Assembly: GCA_021847945.1 (NCBI GenBank)
Contig: JAJZNG010000133.1
Span: 1 to 33,349, forward strand
DNA from: Actinomycetes bacterium
GTDB taxonomy: Bacteria; Actinomycetota; Acidimicrobiia; Acidimicrobiales; Palsa-688
Direction of reading: 5' to 3'
Length of the DNA: 33,349 nt
In this document: positions 16,719 to 23,587 of the stretch, in pieces
How positions within the stretch are numbered: position 1 is the stretch's first letter
How the letters are laid out: each line of letters starts with the position of its first letter
Notes under the pieces: model-generated
The model's database searches: none
The model's input: the letters and a program-made list of their open reading frames with translations, nothing else
Told to the model about the DNA's origin: nothing
Made by a program: the position numbers and the translations under genes

Positions 16719-18110
16719 ATGACTCGTCGATGGCTCTCGCGGGCTGCCGGAATGGGCCGGCCTGCCGGCCCTGTGCGGCTTGTGCACCTCGGGTTGGGAA
16801 ACTTCTTTCGCTCCCACCAGGCTTGGTACACCGACAGAGCCAGCGATGCGGAGAAGTGGGGTTACGCTGCGTTTTCGGGGCGATCCAACGGGATGGCACG
16901 AGTACTCGAAGATCAAGGAGGTCTCTACACGCTCGCCGTTCGGTCACCGGACGAAGACCGGTTGGAGTTGGTCAACTCTATCAGCGAAGCGCACAGTGCC
17001 CGAGATCATCAAGCTTGGCTCGCCTCCCTGTCGTCACAGCGGGTGGCCGCTGTGACGATCACAGTCACTGAAGCTGGATACTGCGCAAACGCAGCGGGCG
17101 GTCTGGACTTCTCCCGCGCCGACGTTGCCCGTGATATCCAGCGGCTCAGAGCCGACCTGACCGAACCGGTAGTCACAACCCCGGCACGGCTGGTAGCCGG
17201 CCTAGCGGCTCGCCAGCGAGCAGACGCTGGGCCGATCACCTTGATCTCTTGCGACAACCTAGCCGGCAACGCCGCCCTGACCTCCCGGATCGTCGGCCAG
17301 CTCGCCGAGTTTGTCGACCCGTCCCTTTCGCAGTGGATAACCGAGTCGGTCGCAGTCGCCGGAACCGTCGTCGACCGCATCACCCCGAGGACAACCGACG
17401 AGGACTTGGACGCCGTGAGCGCTAGGGCCGGATACCGGGACGAGGCTGTCGTCGTGACGGAGCCTTTCAGCGAGTGGGTTATCTCAGGCGCCTTCCCTGC
17501 CGGCCGGCCAAAGTGGGAGGACGCAGGCGCCGTCTTCGCTAACGATGTCACAGACTACGAGCATCGTAAGCTCTGGCTGCTCAACGGTGCCCACTCCCTG
17601 CTCGCATACGCCGGGTCTATGCGAGGTCACCGTAGCGTGCCACAAGCCATCGCAGATGAGAAGTGCCTGTCCTGGGTCCAGCAGTGGTGGAACGAAGCCA
17701 GACGCCACCTACCGCAATCCGCTGTCGAACTGGACGCATACAGCGGCAAGTTGCTCGAACGATTCTCTAATACGAAGATCAGTGACCGCCTGGAGCGGAT
17801 AGCCGAGGACGGTTCACAGAAGATACCTGTCCGAGTGCTGCCGGTGCTTGGAGCCGAGCGATCCGCCGGGCGCGTGGCAACTGGGGCTACCCGTATTCTC
17901 GCAGCATGGATCTGCCATCTGCGAGGCCTAGGAGCACCCATTCATGACGTCGACGCCCCCAGAATGATCGCTTTGGCTCAAGGCACCCTTCAGAGTGCTG
18001 TTCCTAACGTTTTGTTCGTTCTAGACCCGGAATTAGCGTCGGACAGCGAAGTGGTAGCGACCATCACCGAACAGTGCATCGAGGTTTCCGGACTTGCCGG
18101 CGAACGCTGA
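16719..18110 (+). CDS. uxuB: Fructuronate reductase (mannitol dehydrogenase family)
   Basis: A 463-residue polyol-specific long-chain dehydrogenase. The N-terminal HLGLGNFFRSHQAWY is the nucleotide-binding signature of this family. The middle contains GRPKWEDAGAVF, and the catalytic segment HRKLWLLNGAHS shows the Lys-x5-Asn-x2-His active site. Family members reduce fructuronate to D-mannonate (UxuB), tagaturonate to altronate, or fructose to mannitol. The gene lies 19 bp after uxaC, so the fructuronate-to-mannonate reaction is the natural choice, with NADH as likely donor. AAGG lies 6 nt before the ATG. The 3' end overlaps the kinase gene by 17 bp. Mannitol dehydrogenase cannot be excluded from sequence alone. 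Confidence 0.87.
   Translation: MTRRWLSRAAGMGRPAGPVRLVHLGLGNFFRSHQAWYTDRASDAEKWGYAAFSGRSNGMARVLEDQGGLYTLAVRSPDEDRLELVNSISEAHSARDHQAWLASLSSQRVAAVTITVTEAGYCANAAGGLDFSRADVARDIQRLRADLTEPVVTTPARLVAGLAARQRADAGPITLISCDNLAGNAALTSRIVGQLAEFVDPSLSQWITESVAVAGTVVDRITPRTTDEDLDAVSARAGYRDEAVVVTEPFSEWVISGAFPAGRPKWEDAGAVFANDVTDYEHRKLWLLNGAHSLLAYAGSMRGHRSVPQAIADEKCLSWVQQWWNEARRHLPQSAVELDAYSGKLLERFSNTKISDRLERIAEDGSQKIPVRVLPVLGAERSAGRVATGATRILAAWICHLRGLGAPIHDVDAPRMIALAQGTLQSAVPNVLFVLDPELASDSEVVATITEQCIEVSGLAGER
18081..18085 (+). promoter_or_regulatory. Ribosome binding site deciding the kinase TTG start
   Basis: GAGGT lies inside the end of uxuB, about 8 nt before TTG 18094. It supports a TTG start that overlaps uxuB by 17 bp, since no ATG or GTG precedes the conserved nucleotide-binding motif. 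Confidence 0.5.
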
Positions 18111-19629
18111 AACACCAACGGGCCGAGTAGTTATAGGCCTCGACGTTGGCACGACTGGGGTCAAGGCGGTAGCCTTTGGCCTCGACGTTAGCGCGAGGGC
18201 GGTGGCAGTCAGGGAGTACCCTCTCTTGCACCCAGCTCCAGACCAGGAGATCCAAGACCCGGCGGCTATCTTTGGCGCGACTACCAGTGCGCTTGCCGAG
18301 TGCCTGTCACGAGTCCGGAACGCGTCAGTCGTGGGGATCTCACTGAGCGCTGCCATGCATGGTCTCATGGCCCTGGACTGCGGCCTGCACCCCATCACGC
18401 CGCTCCTCACATGGGCCGACGGGCGAGCCAGCGCAGAAGCCCTGGCGTTTCACCGTGACGGCCTGGCTGGGGACCTGCAGAGCTCGACTGGCACCCCGGT
18501 CCACCCGATGACACCTCTCAGCAAGCTGCTGTGGTTCTCTAAGAACGACCCCGGAACCTGGGCAGAAGCAAGGTGGTGGCTGAGCTTGAAGGACTTTGTC
18601 CTGCTGGGGCTCACGGGCACACTCGCCACCGAACTGTCGTCCGCTTCGGGAACCGGACTCGTCGACGTCAGCACGAAGTCTTGGAGTCAACTGGCTCTCC
18701 AAGCATGCGGCGTCGGAGAGGAATCCCTGCCGGACATAGTTCCGACGACCTTCGTCGCGCCTCTATCTGCAGATATCGCAATGAAAGTCGGCCTTCCCCC
18801 CGGCACCCCTGTCGTGGCAGGCGCCGCCGACGGTCCGCTCTCCAACGTTGGCACTGGAGCGATATTTCCCGGGGTGGCTGCCCTGTCACTCGGTACCAGC
18901 GGAGCGGTCCGGATTGTCTGTGACGGACCCCGCACCGACCGGTCTGGGAATACATTCTGCTACCCACTGGTCGAACCGTTGTGGGTCGTCGGCGCCGCAA
19001 TCTCCAACGGAGCCGAAGCCGTTCGGTGGGCGGGCCGAACGCTGCTACCCGAGGTGGCTGCTGGCTCGGACCTCGACGACGTCACATTACGCCGAGCAGC
19101 TAGCGTCCCTCCCGGTAGCGATGGCCTTGTCATGCTGCCTTTCTTACTCCCGGAGCGCGCTCCGCTTTGGAGCTCCAACCTCTTCGGGGCTGTTATTGGC
19201 TTGCGCCACCATCACAGCTCCGCCCACCTAATTCGCGCTTGTCTCGAAGGTGTGTGCCTGCAGATGAAGGTCCTCGTGGACCGCTTGGATGCCCTCCACC
19301 CGCTGACCAGCGTGAGAGCCACCGGCGGCGCCTTCCGCTCTCCACTGTGGCGCCAGGTCATGGCCGCTGCTGTCAACCGGCCCTTCTACGTCGTCGGCGA
19401 AGCCGAAGGCTCCGCTCTCGGAGCGGCAGCCCTCGGCCTTGTCGCTCTTGCGCAGGTTACCAGCCTCGAAGAGGCTATTGGCGTCCTATCGGGTCAGGGG
19501 GGCCCTGAGCAAACCTACGTCGAGGCGTCACCTGCTGTCGTCGAAGTGTTCGCCGGTATCCACGAAAGATCGCAAAGCATGCTCGAAGCGCTTACTGGCA
19601 CGCTGAGCGAGCACGGAGTCCGACCCTGA
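18094..19629 (+). CDS. gntK: FGGY family gluconokinase
   Basis: A 511-residue carbohydrate kinase. IGLDVGTTGVKAVAF near the start is the first phosphate-binding motif and holds the catalytic-region Asp. Features that point to gluconate rather than xylulose or glycerol are SAAMHGLMALD, TGTPVHPMTPLSKLLWF, SLGTSGAVRIV and NTFCYPL, all close to the Bacillus-type FGGY gluconate kinase. The C-terminal RATGGAFRSPLWRQ followed by EGSALGAAAL is the second half of the active site. It would phosphorylate D-gluconate to 6-phosphogluconate, feeding the pentose phosphate pathway. It overlaps uxuB by 17 bp, so it is coupled to the glucuronate genes. In the classical route a 2-keto-3-deoxygluconate kinase would be expected instead. 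Confidence 0.88.
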   Translation: MPANAETPTGRVVIGLDVGTTGVKAVAFGLDVSARAVAVREYPLLHPAPDQEIQDPAAIFGATTSALAECLSRVRNASVVGISLSAAMHGLMALDCGLHPITPLLTWADGRASAEALAFHRDGLAGDLQSSTGTPVHPMTPLSKLLWFSKNDPGTWAEARWWLSLKDFVLLGLTGTLATELSSASGTGLVDVSTKSWSQLALQACGVGEESLPDIVPTTFVAPLSADIAMKVGLPPGTPVVAGAADGPLSNVGTGAIFPGVAALSLGTSGAVRIVCDGPRTDRSGNTFCYPLVEPLWVVGAAISNGAEAVRWAGRTLLPEVAAGSDLDDVTLRRAASVPPGSDGLVMLPFLLPERAPLWSSNLFGAVIGLRHHHSSAHLIRACLEGVCLQMKVLVDRLDALHPLTSVRATGGAFRSPLWRQVMAAAVNRPFYVVGEAEGSALGAAALGLVALAQVTSLEEAIGVLSGQGGPEQTYVEASPAVVEVFAGIHERSQSMLEALTGTLSEHGVRP

Positions 19630-19679
19630 ACTCTCCATTGTTGCAACCCGCGACCGTGGGCATGAGCCCTCAAGTACCC

Positions 19680-19698
19680 CACTGGCCGATCGCCAGTG
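19680..19698. promoter_or_regulatory. 7-bp inverted repeat upstream of the threonine-synthase-like gene
   Basis: CACTGGC-CGATC-GCCAGTG, a perfect 7-bp inverted repeat with a 5-nt spacer, ends 13 nt before the ATG at 19712. It could be an operator or a hairpin covering the ribosome binding region; no ribosome binding site is evident. Confidence 0.35.
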
Positions 19699-19711
19699 TG
19701 ATTCGCCGTCC

Positions 19712-20806
19712 ATGACGATCGGCTTGCGCTGCGTTGCGTGCGGTCGCACATATGACATCGGGGACAGGGCCTGGCGTTGTTCGTGCGGAGGTTTGTTCAA
19801 GCTCGAAGGCACAGCCCTCTTCGCAGCAGCCGGTGCCGGCTCCGACCGACCGTGGTCGCTGTGGCGTTATCGCAGCTCGCTGCCAATCTTCGGATCCCGG
19901 GACCGATGGGAGCAGATCAGCCTCGGGGAAGGTTCGACCCCAATTGTGCAAGACTCACCGGGAGTCCTGTTGAAGCTCGACTTTCTCATGCCCACACTAT
20001 CTTTCAAAGACCGCGGGTCAGTCGTGCTGGTTTCTGCCGCAAGCGAACTGGGTGTGAGGCAGATGGTAGCGGACAGCAGTGGAAACGCCGGCGTATCGAT
20101 AGCCGCGTACGGAGCGAGGGCTGGAATCGAAACCGAAGTGTTCGTCCCAGCGTCGACGTCGCCCTCGAAAGTCTTCCAGCTGGAAGCCTACGGCGCTGTC
20201 GTGCGCCGGATCACGGGATCCCGTGACGACGCGGCGGCAGCGGCGATCTCAAGGTTGGAGCAGACCGGAGCGTTCTATGCCAGCCACATCTACAACCCTT
20301 TCTTCCACCATGGAACCAAGACCTTCGCGTTCGAATGCTACGAGCAGCTAGCCGGAAGGATGCCCGACGCTGTGGTGATACCTGCTGGTAACGGGACTCT
20401 GCTGCTCGGAGCCGCGCTTGGTTTCGCAGAGCTAGTCGACGCGGGACTCCTAGACCGGCCTCCCCGCCTGTTCGCGGTTCAAGCTGCTAACTGTTCACCT
20501 ATAGCCAAGGCGAGAGGGGCCCACGTCTCCGGCTCCACTGAGACGGCCGCCGAGGGGATCGCCATCCAAAACCCGCCGCGCCTCGAAGAGATGATGAGGG
20601 CGATCGAAACTACCGGCGGAGACCTGCTGTTGGTCGATGAGGAGTCCATCCTCCGAGCGAGAACGGCGCTCCTAGCACGGGGGATCGATGTCGAACCGAC
20701 GGCTGCGGCCGGGTACGCTGCGCTCGACGGCTGGGACAGCGATGAACTAGGTACCGTGCTGGTCGCTCTTACTGGGGCCGGCATAAAGACGCCGCATGCC
20801 CCTTGA
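19712..20806 (+). CDS. Threonine synthase-like PLP enzyme with N-terminal zinc ribbon
   Basis: A 364-residue fold-type II PLP enzyme. A small zinc ribbon opens the protein (Cys7, Cys10, Cys23, Cys25 in CVACG...CSCGG), as in many archaeal and actinobacterial threonine synthases. The PLP Lys is Lys99 in TLSFKDRG. SSGNAGVSIAAYG binds the substrate carboxylate and the glycine-rich PAGNGTLLLG binds the PLP phosphate. It could make threonine from phosphohomoserine, but such paralogues also act as beta-replacement enzymes or lyases, so the exact reaction is open. No thrB or hom gene is nearby. It lies 82 bp after the gluconokinase on the same strand, with an inverted repeat between them, so it may be a separate unit. 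Confidence 0.75.
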   Translation: MTIGLRCVACGRTYDIGDRAWRCSCGGLFKLEGTALFAAAGAGSDRPWSLWRYRSSLPIFGSRDRWEQISLGEGSTPIVQDSPGVLLKLDFLMPTLSFKDRGSVVLVSAASELGVRQMVADSSGNAGVSIAAYGARAGIETEVFVPASTSPSKVFQLEAYGAVVRRITGSRDDAAAAAISRLEQTGAFYASHIYNPFFHHGTKTFAFECYEQLAGRMPDAVVIPAGNGTLLLGAALGFAELVDAGLLDRPPRLFAVQAANCSPIAKARGAHVSGSTETAAEGIAIQNPPRLEEMMRAIETTGGDLLLVDEESILRARTALLARGIDVEPTAAAGYAALDGWDSDELGTVLVALTGAGIKTPHAP

Positions 20807-20851
20807 CCCACCGGAGCCTGGACTTTGCGCTCTAGCATTGGGAACACGCTG

Positions 20852-20865
20852 GAGCCGTTCGGCTC
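20852..20865. terminator. Short GC-rich hairpin after the threonine-synthase-like gene
   Basis: GAGCCG-TT-CGGCTC, a perfect 6-bp stem with a 2-nt loop, lies in the 126-bp gap before the alcohol dehydrogenase. It has no U-tract and is small, so a terminator role is only possible. Confidence 0.25.
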
Positions 20866-20932
20866 GGCCAAAGCTGGCGACTGGGGTAAGCCAGGATTCC
20901 TTAATGTCAAAAACCAACCCAAGTGAGGTGCG

Positions 20933-21943
20933 ATGCGAGCGTGGGTCGTTGACCGGCCGGGACCGATAGACCGAGGTCCTCTAAAGTTAGTTGAGCGCGA
21001 GAAGCCTTCCCCTGGGCGGGGTCAGATAAGGGTCAAAGTCACCGCTTGCGGTGTTTGCCGCACCGACCTACACCTTGCTGAAGGCGATCTGGCTCCCCAT
21101 CGTAAGCAGGTCACTCCCGGTCATGAGATCGTAGGCGGCGTCGACGCGCTTGGACGGGGAACTCGACGATTCAGCCTCGGTGATCGCGTCGGAGTCGCTT
21201 GGCTCGCCGGGACCTGCGGAGCGTGCAGGTTCTGCCGTTCAGGCCGTGAGAACCTCTGCACGTCCCCGCGCTTCACCGGATGGGATGACGACGGAGGCTT
21301 CGCAGAGTATGCGCTAGTCGATGAGCGCTACGCTTACAATCTCCCCGGAGCCTTATCGGACGTGGAGACAGCCCCTCTGCTTTGCGCGGGGATCATTGGC
21401 TACCGGGCGCTAAGGCGCTCCAATCTTCCGAGGTTCGGCCGGTTGGGCATCTACGGTTTCGGAGCTTCTGCACATCTTACAGCCCAGATCGCCATACGCG
21501 AGGGGGCCACGGTGCATGTAGTCACCCGCTCCGCAGCTGCAAGGGAGCTAGCGATGTCCTTAGGGGCAGCTTCAGCAAGAGAAGTGACCGAAGGGCCACC
21601 GGAAGCCTTGGACGCTTCGATCTTGTTTGCCCCTGAGGGTGACCTTGTACCAGCTGCGCTGAACGTTTTAGAAAGGGGTGGAACCCTAGCCGTTGCGGGA
21701 ATCCATCTCAGCGACATTCCGCCCCTCAACTACCAAAAGCACCTCTTCGAGGAACGAACCCTGACTAGCGTGACAGCCAACACCCGCTCCGACGGAGAGG
21801 AATTCCTCGCCGCAGTCAGCCGGCTCCAAATCAGAGCCGCTACCACTTCCTACCCGCTAGAGCTAGCTGATCAAGCCCTCGCCGACCTTGCCCACGGCCG
21901 GGTACGTGGAGCGGCCGTCTTGGTCGTCAACGATGAAGGCTAA
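20933..21943 (+). CDS. Zinc-dependent alcohol dehydrogenase family protein
   Basis: A 336-residue medium-chain dehydrogenase. The catalytic zinc site is Cys39 in TACGVCRTD, then His64-Glu65 in TPGHE. The structural zinc site has four Cys: Cys95, Cys98, Cys101 and Cys109, in TCGACRFCRSGRENLC. A Rossmann fold follows with GIYGFGASAH. The GVCRTDLH pattern matches AdhA-like NAD(P)-dependent alcohol dehydrogenases, which interconvert alcohols and aldehydes in the cytosol; the substrate is unknown. AAGTGAGGTG sits just before the ATG as a ribosome binding site. It converges on the MetE-like gene, with only 8 bp between the stops. Confidence 0.87.
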   Translation: MRAWVVDRPGPIDRGPLKLVEREKPSPGRGQIRVKVTACGVCRTDLHLAEGDLAPHRKQVTPGHEIVGGVDALGRGTRRFSLGDRVGVAWLAGTCGACRFCRSGRENLCTSPRFTGWDDDGGFAEYALVDERYAYNLPGALSDVETAPLLCAGIIGYRALRRSNLPRFGRLGIYGFGASAHLTAQIAIREGATVHVVTRSAAARELAMSLGAASAREVTEGPPEALDASILFAPEGDLVPAALNVLERGGTLAVAGIHLSDIPPLNYQKHLFEERTLTSVTANTRSDGEEFLAAVSRLQIRAATTSYPLELADQALADLAHGRVRGAAVLVVNDEG

Positions 21944-21951
21944 GGCTGAAA

Positions 21952-23082
21952 CTACTCCCAAACTTCTCGGGCGGTTTCGGCTACTAGACGGAGTTTTGCT
22001 ACCTGGTCGTCATAGGTCAGCAGGTTGCCCTCTAAGGTCGACGAGAAGCCGCACTGTGGAGACAGACAGAGTTGCTCGATCGGCACGTAACGGGATGCCT
22101 CGTCTATCCGCCGCTTGAGCTCGTCTTTCGATTCCAGTTCCGGACGCTTCGTCGTGACCAGGCCGAGCACGACCGTCTTCCCCTTGGGGACGAACCGCAG
22201 AGGCTCAAAGCCGCCGGAGCGGGCATCGTCGTACTCCAAGAAGAAGCCGTCTACTTCCAGTTCGTTGAAGAGGACCTCGGCCACAAAGTCGTACCCGCCT
22301 TCAGCCACCCACGACGAGCGGAAGTTACCCCGACACGAGTGGGTGGTGACAGCCATCGAGTCGGGTCGGCCAGCCAGGGCAGCGTTGATCTGCTTTACAT
22401 AGCGCAGGTGCTGGCGCTCAGCGTCAGCGCCTTGCCCAGCGATCATCTGGCGCTGGTTCGGATCGTTGAGGTAAGCGAGGCTGGTGTCGTCAAGCTGCAG
22501 GTAGGTGCAGCCCAGGTCGGCCAGAGCCGACACCTCCGAAGCATACGCCGCCGACAGATCGGACCAGAACTCCTCAAGGTCGGGATATACGTTGGAGTCG
22601 ATAGCAGCTCGTCCACCTCTGTAATGAACCATGCTCGGTGAGGGAATGGTCAGCTTCGGCGTCAAAGTCGAACCCGTAGACGTCAGCGTGTCACGCAGAA
22701 AGCTGAAGGCATCAGCGAATATAGGCCTCTCCAAGCGTATAACTCCGTCGACACGGAGAGCCGCCGGGGTGAACTCGATGGTCCCCAGCTCGTTGTGGAA
22801 CTCGACCTTCAAGCTATCCGAAGCGCGACTGATCCCTCCCAGCTGGTAGATGAAGTCCATATGCCAAGAGGCACGCCGGAACTCCCCATCCGTAGCAGTC
22901 TGAAGTCCTGCCTCCTCTTGCATCCGGACAGCCTTGCGGATGGCTTCATCTTCGATCCCGGCCAGCTGTTCGGCGGTGATCGCTCCGCCAGCATACCGCT
23001 CACGTGCCAGTAAGACCTCTGGCGGTCGAAGGAGGCTACCTACATGGTCGGCTCTGAAAGGAGGTCGGTCGCGCCAAGACAT
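21952..23082 (-). CDS. MetE-like (YxjG/YxjH-type) S-methyltransferase family protein
   Basis: A 376-residue protein matching only the C-terminal catalytic barrel of cobalamin-independent methionine synthase. The start, FRADHVGSLLRP, and ATDGEFRR are typical of the stand-alone YxjG/YxjH group. The zinc ligands are visible as His and Cys in THSCRGN and Cys in SPQCGFSS, with Glu in the ELEVDGFFLEYD region. It lacks the N-terminal folate-binding half of MetE, so the methyl donor is likely not polyglutamyl-methyltetrahydrofolate in the usual way. A thiol methyltransferase or lyase role is inferred. A TAGAGT box ends 6 nt before the ATG, and GGAGG also lies close by. Confidence 0.82.
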   Translation of the reverse strand: MSWRDRPPFRADHVGSLLRPPEVLLARERYAGGAITAEQLAGIEDEAIRKAVRMQEEAGLQTATDGEFRRASWHMDFIYQLGGISRASDSLKVEFHNELGTIEFTPAALRVDGVIRLERPIFADAFSFLRDTLTSTGSTLTPKLTIPSPSMVHYRGGRAAIDSNVYPDLEEFWSDLSAAYASEVSALADLGCTYLQLDDTSLAYLNDPNQRQMIAGQGADAERQHLRYVKQINAALAGRPDSMAVTTHSCRGNFRSSWVAEGGYDFVAEVLFNELEVDGFFLEYDDARSGGFEPLRFVPKGKTVVLGLVTTKRPELESKDELKRRIDEASRYVPIEQLCLSPQCGFSSTLEGNLLTYDDQVAKLRLVAETAREVWE

Positions 23083-23088
23083 ATCCAG

Positions 23089-23094
23089 ACTCTA
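23089..23094 (-). promoter_or_regulatory. Putative -10 box of the MetE-like gene (leaderless)
   Basis: TAGAGT on the minus strand, 6 nt before the ATG at 23082. An overlapping GGAGGT could instead be a ribosome binding site, so this case is ambiguous. Confidence 0.4.
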
Positions 23095-23156
23095 CCTCCA
23101 AGGGATTCCAACCTTACTGGGATCTAGCATCGCTCGTTCGATAGCACCCATACCAA

Positions 23157-23180
23157 CCCGTTGCATGTTGCTGCAACGGG
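23157..23180. promoter_or_regulatory. 9-bp perfect inverted repeat upstream of the MetE-like gene
   Basis: CCCGTTGCA (23157-23165), 6-nt loop, TGCAACGGG (23172-23180). It lies about 75 bp upstream of the MetE-like start. It is symmetrical enough to be a dimeric repressor operator or a stable RNA hairpin, and has no U-tract. Confidence 0.4.
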
Positions 23181-23463
23181 CGGCCGGCCCGCCAGCGAAG
23201 ACGTCTCATGACCAATCCTCCCGATATGCCCAAGCAGGTCGATACCGCTTCGTCGGGCTGATTGGGCCATAACCTGAGATCTGCACCGCTGACACCTTCG
23301 CCACATGCCCCAGGCCCTCACCCAACTCGTGCTTATACCCAGTTTCGAAGATTTCCTCTTTCGCGTTGCATTCTGTAATACCGCTTGGGTCAGCTGCTCG
23401 GCTCGGTTGGGATGCGGACGTAGCAAAGCAAGCGGTATAACTTGCTAGTCAAAGCTGCAGATA

Positions 23464-23485
23464 TGCCGGCTACGAACAGCCGGCA
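23464..23485. promoter_or_regulatory. 8-bp perfect inverted repeat upstream of the GGDEF-EAL gene
   Basis: TGCCGGCT-ACGAAC-AGCCGGCA, about 100 bp before the GTG at 23588. It could be an operator or a hairpin. No function is assigned. Confidence 0.35.
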
Positions 23486-23587
23486 GGTATCGCAACGAAG
23501 TGGAGCAGCAGTACCCACTTCCTCCATCAGCCGCCGGGTTTCACAACTAGACTTTAGGGCCGCGGTAGGACCGTCGAGAACTCCAAG

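Larger units (their letters stand above)
23083..23587. other. 505-bp intergenic region with two hairpins
   Basis: The gap separates the divergent MetE-like and GGDEF-EAL genes. It holds the MetE-like promoter box at its left end and two perfect inverted repeats (23157-23180 and 23464-23485, listed separately). A TAGACT at 23548-23553 could be the -10 of the GGDEF-EAL gene. The open frames here show no domain. No tRNA, and no SAM or c-di-GMP riboswitch core, was recognised. Confidence 0.5.

Noticed and set aside
20852-20865. Strong rho-independent terminator after the threonine-synthase-like gene
   Set aside because: The stem is only 6 bp and no T-tract follows, so it is listed only as a weak hairpin.
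23083-23400. SAM or cobalamin riboswitch before the MetE-like gene
   Set aside because: No conserved core of either class was seen, and the promoter box lies only 6 nt before the start, leaving no room for a leader if it is used.
23380-23587. c-di-GMP riboswitch or tRNA upstream of the GGDEF-EAL gene
   Set aside because: Only a simple 8-bp hairpin is present; no GEMM core, no tRNA cloverleaf or T-loop was recognised.
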